9,305 nt of DNA from Akkermansiaceae bacterium (GTDB lineage: Bacteria; Verrucomicrobiota; Verrucomicrobiia; Verrucomicrobiales; Akkermansiaceae). The notes under the pieces are model-generated. The model saw only the letters and a list, made by a program, of their open reading frames with translations, was not told the DNA's origin and ran no database searches. This document shows, in pieces, positions 7,173 through 9,305 of this stretch. Every line of letters starts with the position of its first letter. Position 1 is the stretch's first letter. The stretch lies in the NCBI GenBank assembly GCA_028293225.1, contig JAQGPE010000735.1:1-9305 (forward strand). The letters are read 5' to 3'. A program made the position numbers and the translations under genes.

Positions 7173-8243
7173 TCATTCCCCGGTGTCCGGATACGAACCC
7201 AGCAGCTTCACCATGGAGCAGTGCTTTTCCAGCTCCATGATCGCATCGCGCAGCGCCGGATCATCGCAGTGACCGGCCAGGTCGACATAGAAGATGTATT
7301 CCCAGTCCTTCCGCTTGGAAGGGCGGGACTCGATCTTCGACATGTTGATGTGAAACTGGTCGAACGCCTGCAGCGCCCGCACCAGCGAGCCCGGCCGGTC
7401 GTGGATCGCGAACAGGATCGAGGTGCGGTCATTCCCCGTCACCGGGCAGGTCTTTTCGCCGATCACCAGGAAGCGCGTGGTATTGGTCGCGCGGTCCTGG
7501 ATCGATTCTTCCAGCAGCGTCAGTTCGTAAATCTCCGCCGCCAGAGGACTGCCGATCGCCGCCGCGCCATCCGCCGCATGCTCCTTGGCCAGCTGGGCGG
7601 CACGGGTGGTGGAGGAAACCTCGACCAGATCCGCTTCCGGGAAATTCTTCAGGATCCAGTTGCGGCACTGCCCCAGCGCCTGCGGGTGCGAATACAGCGT
7701 CTTGATCTGCTCCCGGGGAATCGCCGCCATCAGCCCGTTCTCGATCCGCAGCAGGATCTGCGCGCAGATCTGCAACGGTGAGTCGACGAACAGATCCAGC
7801 GTGTGCGACACCGCCCCTTCCGTGGAGTTTTCGATCGGCACCACCCCGTAATCCGCCCGCCGCCGCGCCACCTGGTCGAAGACCTCCGAAAAATTCGGCT
7901 GCGGCGAGTACGCCACCGAGTGCCCGAATTTCTTGATCGCCGCCTGATGCGTCCACGAACCCTCCGGCCCCAGATACGCGATCTTCAGGTCGTCCTCCAG
8001 CGCCAGCGCCGCCGACATGATCTCGCGGTAGATCGCCCGGATCGACTTCTCTGGCAGCCGCCCGGAGTTCAGCTCGATCAGCCGCCGCAGCAGCGATTCC
8101 TCGCGCTCCGGTGCGTAGATCTGCAGGCCGTCGCGCTTTTTGACCTCACCCACCTGGTGGACCAGATCCGCCCGCGCGGAAAGGAGGTCGAGCAGCTGGC
8201 CGTCGATTTCATCGATATTCTTGCGGATGTCGCCAAGATTCAT
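7173..8243 (-). CDS. pheA: Bifunctional chorismate mutase / prephenate dehydratase (P-protein)
   Basis: This cytosolic 356-residue enzyme converts chorismate to prephenate and then to phenylpyruvate, the committed steps to phenylalanine. The AroQ chorismate mutase domain occupies residues 1-85; Arg7, Arg24, Lys35, Arg47 and Glu48 keep the spacing of the E. coli active-site residues Arg11, Arg28, Lys39, Arg51 and Glu52. The prephenate dehydratase domain spans about 87-265 with YLGPEGSWTHQAA, VPIENSTEGAV (135-145) and the catalytic TRF at 256-258. A C-terminal ACT domain (about 272-355) has the GSLV (285-288) and ESRP (305-308) motifs of phenylalanine-binding regulatory domains, so feedback inhibition by Phe is expected. 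Length is normal. The ATG at 8243 follows scpB by 27 bases on the same strand, so the two probably share a transcript. No Shine-Dalgarno site precedes it; the leader is pyrimidine-rich. No leader peptide or attenuator is visible in the short gap. Confidence 0.97.
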   Translation of the reverse strand: MNLGDIRKNIDEIDGQLLDLLSARADLVHQVGEVKKRDGLQIYAPEREESLLRRLIELNSGRLPEKSIRAIYREIMSAALALEDDLKIAYLGPEGSWTHQAAIKKFGHSVAYSPQPNFSEVFDQVARRRADYGVVPIENSTEGAVSHTLDLFVDSPLQICAQILLRIENGLMAAIPREQIKTLYSHPQALGQCRNWILKNFPEADLVEVSSTTRAAQLAKEHAADGAAAIGSPLAAEIYELTLLEESIQDRATNTTRFLVIGEKTCPVTGNDRTSILFAIHDRPGSLVRALQAFDQFHINMSKIESRPSKRKDWEYIFYVDLAGHCDDPALRDAIMELEKHCSMVKLLGSYPDTGE

Positions 8244-8270
8244 TGGGAAAAGGGAAGGGGAGCCGAATGA

Positions 8271-9026
8271 TTATTCCGCATCCTTGGGGTCGGTCGCACT
8301 CAGTGCCAGCTGTTCTTCCGCGGAGACGGCAGGAACTTCCGAGGGCGCCTCCGGCAGCTTCACCCGGCGCAGTTCCTGCGAGTTCGGCAGGTCGTCGATC
8401 GAGCGGATCCCGAAGTGTTCGTAGAAAAGCTCCGTCGTCTCGTAAAGCAGCGGCCGCCCCGGCAATTCCGCCCGCCCGCCGATCCGCACCAGCTCGCGAT
8501 CCAGCAACTTCTGCAGCATCCCGTCGCAGGCCACCCCGCGCACCGCTTCGATCGCCCCTTTGGTAATCGGCTGCCGGTAGGCAATGATCGCCAGGGTCTC
8601 CATCGCCGGCCCGCTCAGGCGCTCAGGCTTGCGGCCGGGGAAAAGCAGGCGCACGAATTCGCCATATTCCGGGCGGGTGAAAAGCTTCCAGCCCTTGGAC
8701 CGCTCCAGCAGCGCGAAGGCTCGCCCTGTCGTTTCATACGAGTGATTGAGCTGCGCGATCGCGACGATCACCTGCTCCGTCGAGGTCGCCGTCAGCGCCG
8801 CCAGCCACTCGGGAAGCTCCGCCGGAGCCTCGCCATCCTCGATCTTTCGCGCCCGCGCATCCTCAGCCTCCGCGACGCGGGCGCGGACGAGACGGGCAAG
8901 CTCCTCGGCAGAGAGGGGCTCGTCCGAACCGGTGAGCAGGGCTTCGACGATCGCGGGCAATTCCATGGCAGGCGGCGGAGCATCGGGGATGGCCGCGGGC
9001 AATTCAAGCGTGCTGACGGTCCTCAC
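8271..9026 (-). CDS. scpB: Segregation and condensation protein ScpB
   Basis: This 251-residue subunit of the SMC-ScpA-ScpB condensin complex binds the kleisin ScpA and helps compact and segregate the chromosome. The first winged-helix domain starts at about residue 22 (ELPAIVEALLTGSDEPLSAEEL) and ends near TRPEY (117-121). The second contains the family core RLSGPAMETLAIIAYRQPI (136-154), followed by PGRPLLYETTELFYEHFG (189-206). The first domain has an extra charged stretch of about 30 residues (roughly 50-80), making it longer than typical ScpB. The C-terminus (from about 223) is an acidic, Pro/Ala-rich tail. The start is a GTG at 9026 with a strong GGGAGG 8 bases upstream. An internal ATG at 8966 matches the usual family N-terminus, but has no Shine-Dalgarno site, so the longer form is chosen. 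scpA is not next to it; pheA follows after 27 bases. Confidence 0.95.
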   Translation of the reverse strand: MRTVSTLELPAAIPDAPPPAMELPAIVEALLTGSDEPLSAEELARLVRARVAEAEDARARKIEDGEAPAELPEWLAALTATSTEQVIVAIAQLNHSYETTGRAFALLERSKGWKLFTRPEYGEFVRLLFPGRKPERLSGPAMETLAIIAYRQPITKGAIEAVRGVACDGMLQKLLDRELVRIGGRAELPGRPLLYETTELFYEHFGIRSIDDLPNSQELRRVKLPEAPSEVPAVSAEEQLALSATDPKDAE

Positions 9027-9034
9027 TGCATCAG

Positions 9035-9040
9035 CCTCCC
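9035..9040 (-). promoter_or_regulatory. Strong Shine-Dalgarno site deciding the GTG start of scpB
   Basis: On the minus strand GGGAGG lies 8 bases before the GTG at 9026. It is the best ribosome binding site in the window and favours the GTG over the ATG at 8966. An ATG at 9031 between the two opens only a two-codon frame and is not the start. Confidence 0.65.
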
Positions 9041-9046
9041 GGCAAG

Positions 9047-9073
9047 ATTATCGGCGTCAGTTGAAAATTTCAA
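9047..9073 (-). promoter_or_regulatory. Candidate promoter of scpB-pheA
   Basis: On the minus strand TTGAAA (9073-9068) and GATAAT (9052-9047) each match a sigma-70 element at five of six positions. The spacer is 15 bases, shorter than the optimal 17. Transcription would begin near 9040, at the Shine-Dalgarno site, giving a very short leader. This tight geometry is a reason for doubt. Confidence 0.35.
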
Positions 9074-9075
9074 CT
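9059..9075. promoter_or_regulatory. Perfect 17-bp odd palindrome, candidate operator
   Basis: AGTTGAAA and TTTCAACT flank a single central A, eight exactly complementary bases on each side. It lies in the divergent region and overlaps the candidate -35 element of scpB, a position suited to a dimeric repressor. With a one-base centre it cannot form a stable RNA hairpin, so a DNA site is more likely than an RNA one. The regulator is unknown. Confidence 0.4.
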
Positions 9076-9108
9076 TGCAGCGGGAGAGGGCAGACGCTAA
9101 TCGACCGC

Positions 9109-9129
9109 GCCCGTTTTTCAGGAACGGGC
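9109..9129 (+). other. Hairpin in the leader of the Lys-rich gene
   Basis: GCCCGTT (9109-9115) pairs with AACGGGC (9123-9129) around a 7-base loop. No T-run follows on either strand, so it does not look like an intrinsic terminator. It sits 40 bases upstream of the ATG at 9170 and may be a structured 5' leader or chance in GC-rich DNA. Confidence 0.35.
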
Positions 9130-9169
9130 ACCGCCTCCAGAGGAACAACGTTTTCCGATTCCACTTATC

Positions 9170-9305
9170 ATGGCCGAGAAGAAGAAACCTGCAAAGAAGG
9201 CAGCCACTGCCCCCGCCGAGAAGAAGCCAGTCGCCAAGACGGCAAAGCCCGCGGCAAAAAAGGTCGCTCCGGTCGTCGAGGAGATCAAGGAGAAGCCTGC
9301 GGCTG
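9170..9305 (+). CDS. Lys/Ala/Pro-rich protein, N-terminal part only
   Basis: The frame opens at the ATG at 9170 and runs off the window after 45 codons. The visible part is a low-complexity basic tail: MAEKKKPAKK followed by repeated Lys-Ala-Pro blocks, turning more acidic near residues 37-41 (EEIKE). Such tails are seen on histone-H1-like DNA-binding proteins, and some bacteria carry them as extensions on DksA-like, HU-like or ribosome-associated proteins. The folded domain that would identify it lies outside. An AGAGGA at 9139-9144 is 25 bases from the ATG, too far for a usual ribosome site, so initiation is weakly marked. It is divergent from scpB. The codon pattern is regular and the start fits, so I take it as a real gene of unknown function. 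Confidence 0.65.
   Translation, partial: MAEKKKPAKKAATAPAEKKPVAKTAKPAAKKVAPVVEEIKEKPAA

Noticed and set aside
9075..9103. Possible promoter TTGCAG-17-TAATCG for the Lys-rich gene
   Set aside because: Both elements match weakly, so I do not annotate it.

Overview
The window is GC-rich and almost entirely coding, with eight complete genes and one truncated at the right edge. It looks like a Verrucomicrobiota chromosome. This is inferred from high GC, mostly weak or absent Shine-Dalgarno sites, an scpB-pheA pair, a Lys/Ala/Pro-rich leader protein next to scpB, and a type III polyketide synthase (T3PKS) paired with a flavoprotein. No rRNA or tRNA gene is visible to confirm it. I see no insertion sequence, phage gene, CRISPR array or tRNA.

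Left part (10-2548): a FAD-dependent oxidoreductase of the geranylgeranyl-reductase/aromatic-hydroxylase fold is translationally coupled (TGATG, one shared base) to a type III polyketide synthase with an intact Cys-His-Asn triad. By analogy with bacterial phenolic-lipid loci (T3PKS plus flavoprotein, often with a methyltransferase), the pair probably makes and oxidises a small aromatic or alkyl-phenolic polyketide. More of the operon probably lies to the left. A convergent GNAT acetyltransferase ends only 2 bases from the synthase stop.

Middle (2673-7157): three genes on the plus strand. The first two are large FAD enzymes, and both carry the two signature motifs of flavin-dependent halogenases (WxWxIP and FxxPxxSxG). 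The third, 36 bases downstream from its likely ATG, is a CPA2-type cation:proton antiporter with an extra N-terminal helix. The window therefore holds three GR2-fold flavoproteins and a T3PKS within 5.7 kb, a possible halogenated or oxidised phenolic product locus. Halogenation is only an inference from motifs.

Right part (7173-9305): a minus-strand housekeeping pair, scpB (chromosome segregation) then pheA (bifunctional chorismate mutase/prephenate dehydratase with ACT domain), meets the antiporter tail to tail. The 143-base divergent region upstream of scpB has a perfect 17-bp odd palindrome overlapping a candidate scpB promoter and a separate 7-bp-stem hairpin. Beyond it begins a Lys/Ala/Pro-rich protein cut by the window end.
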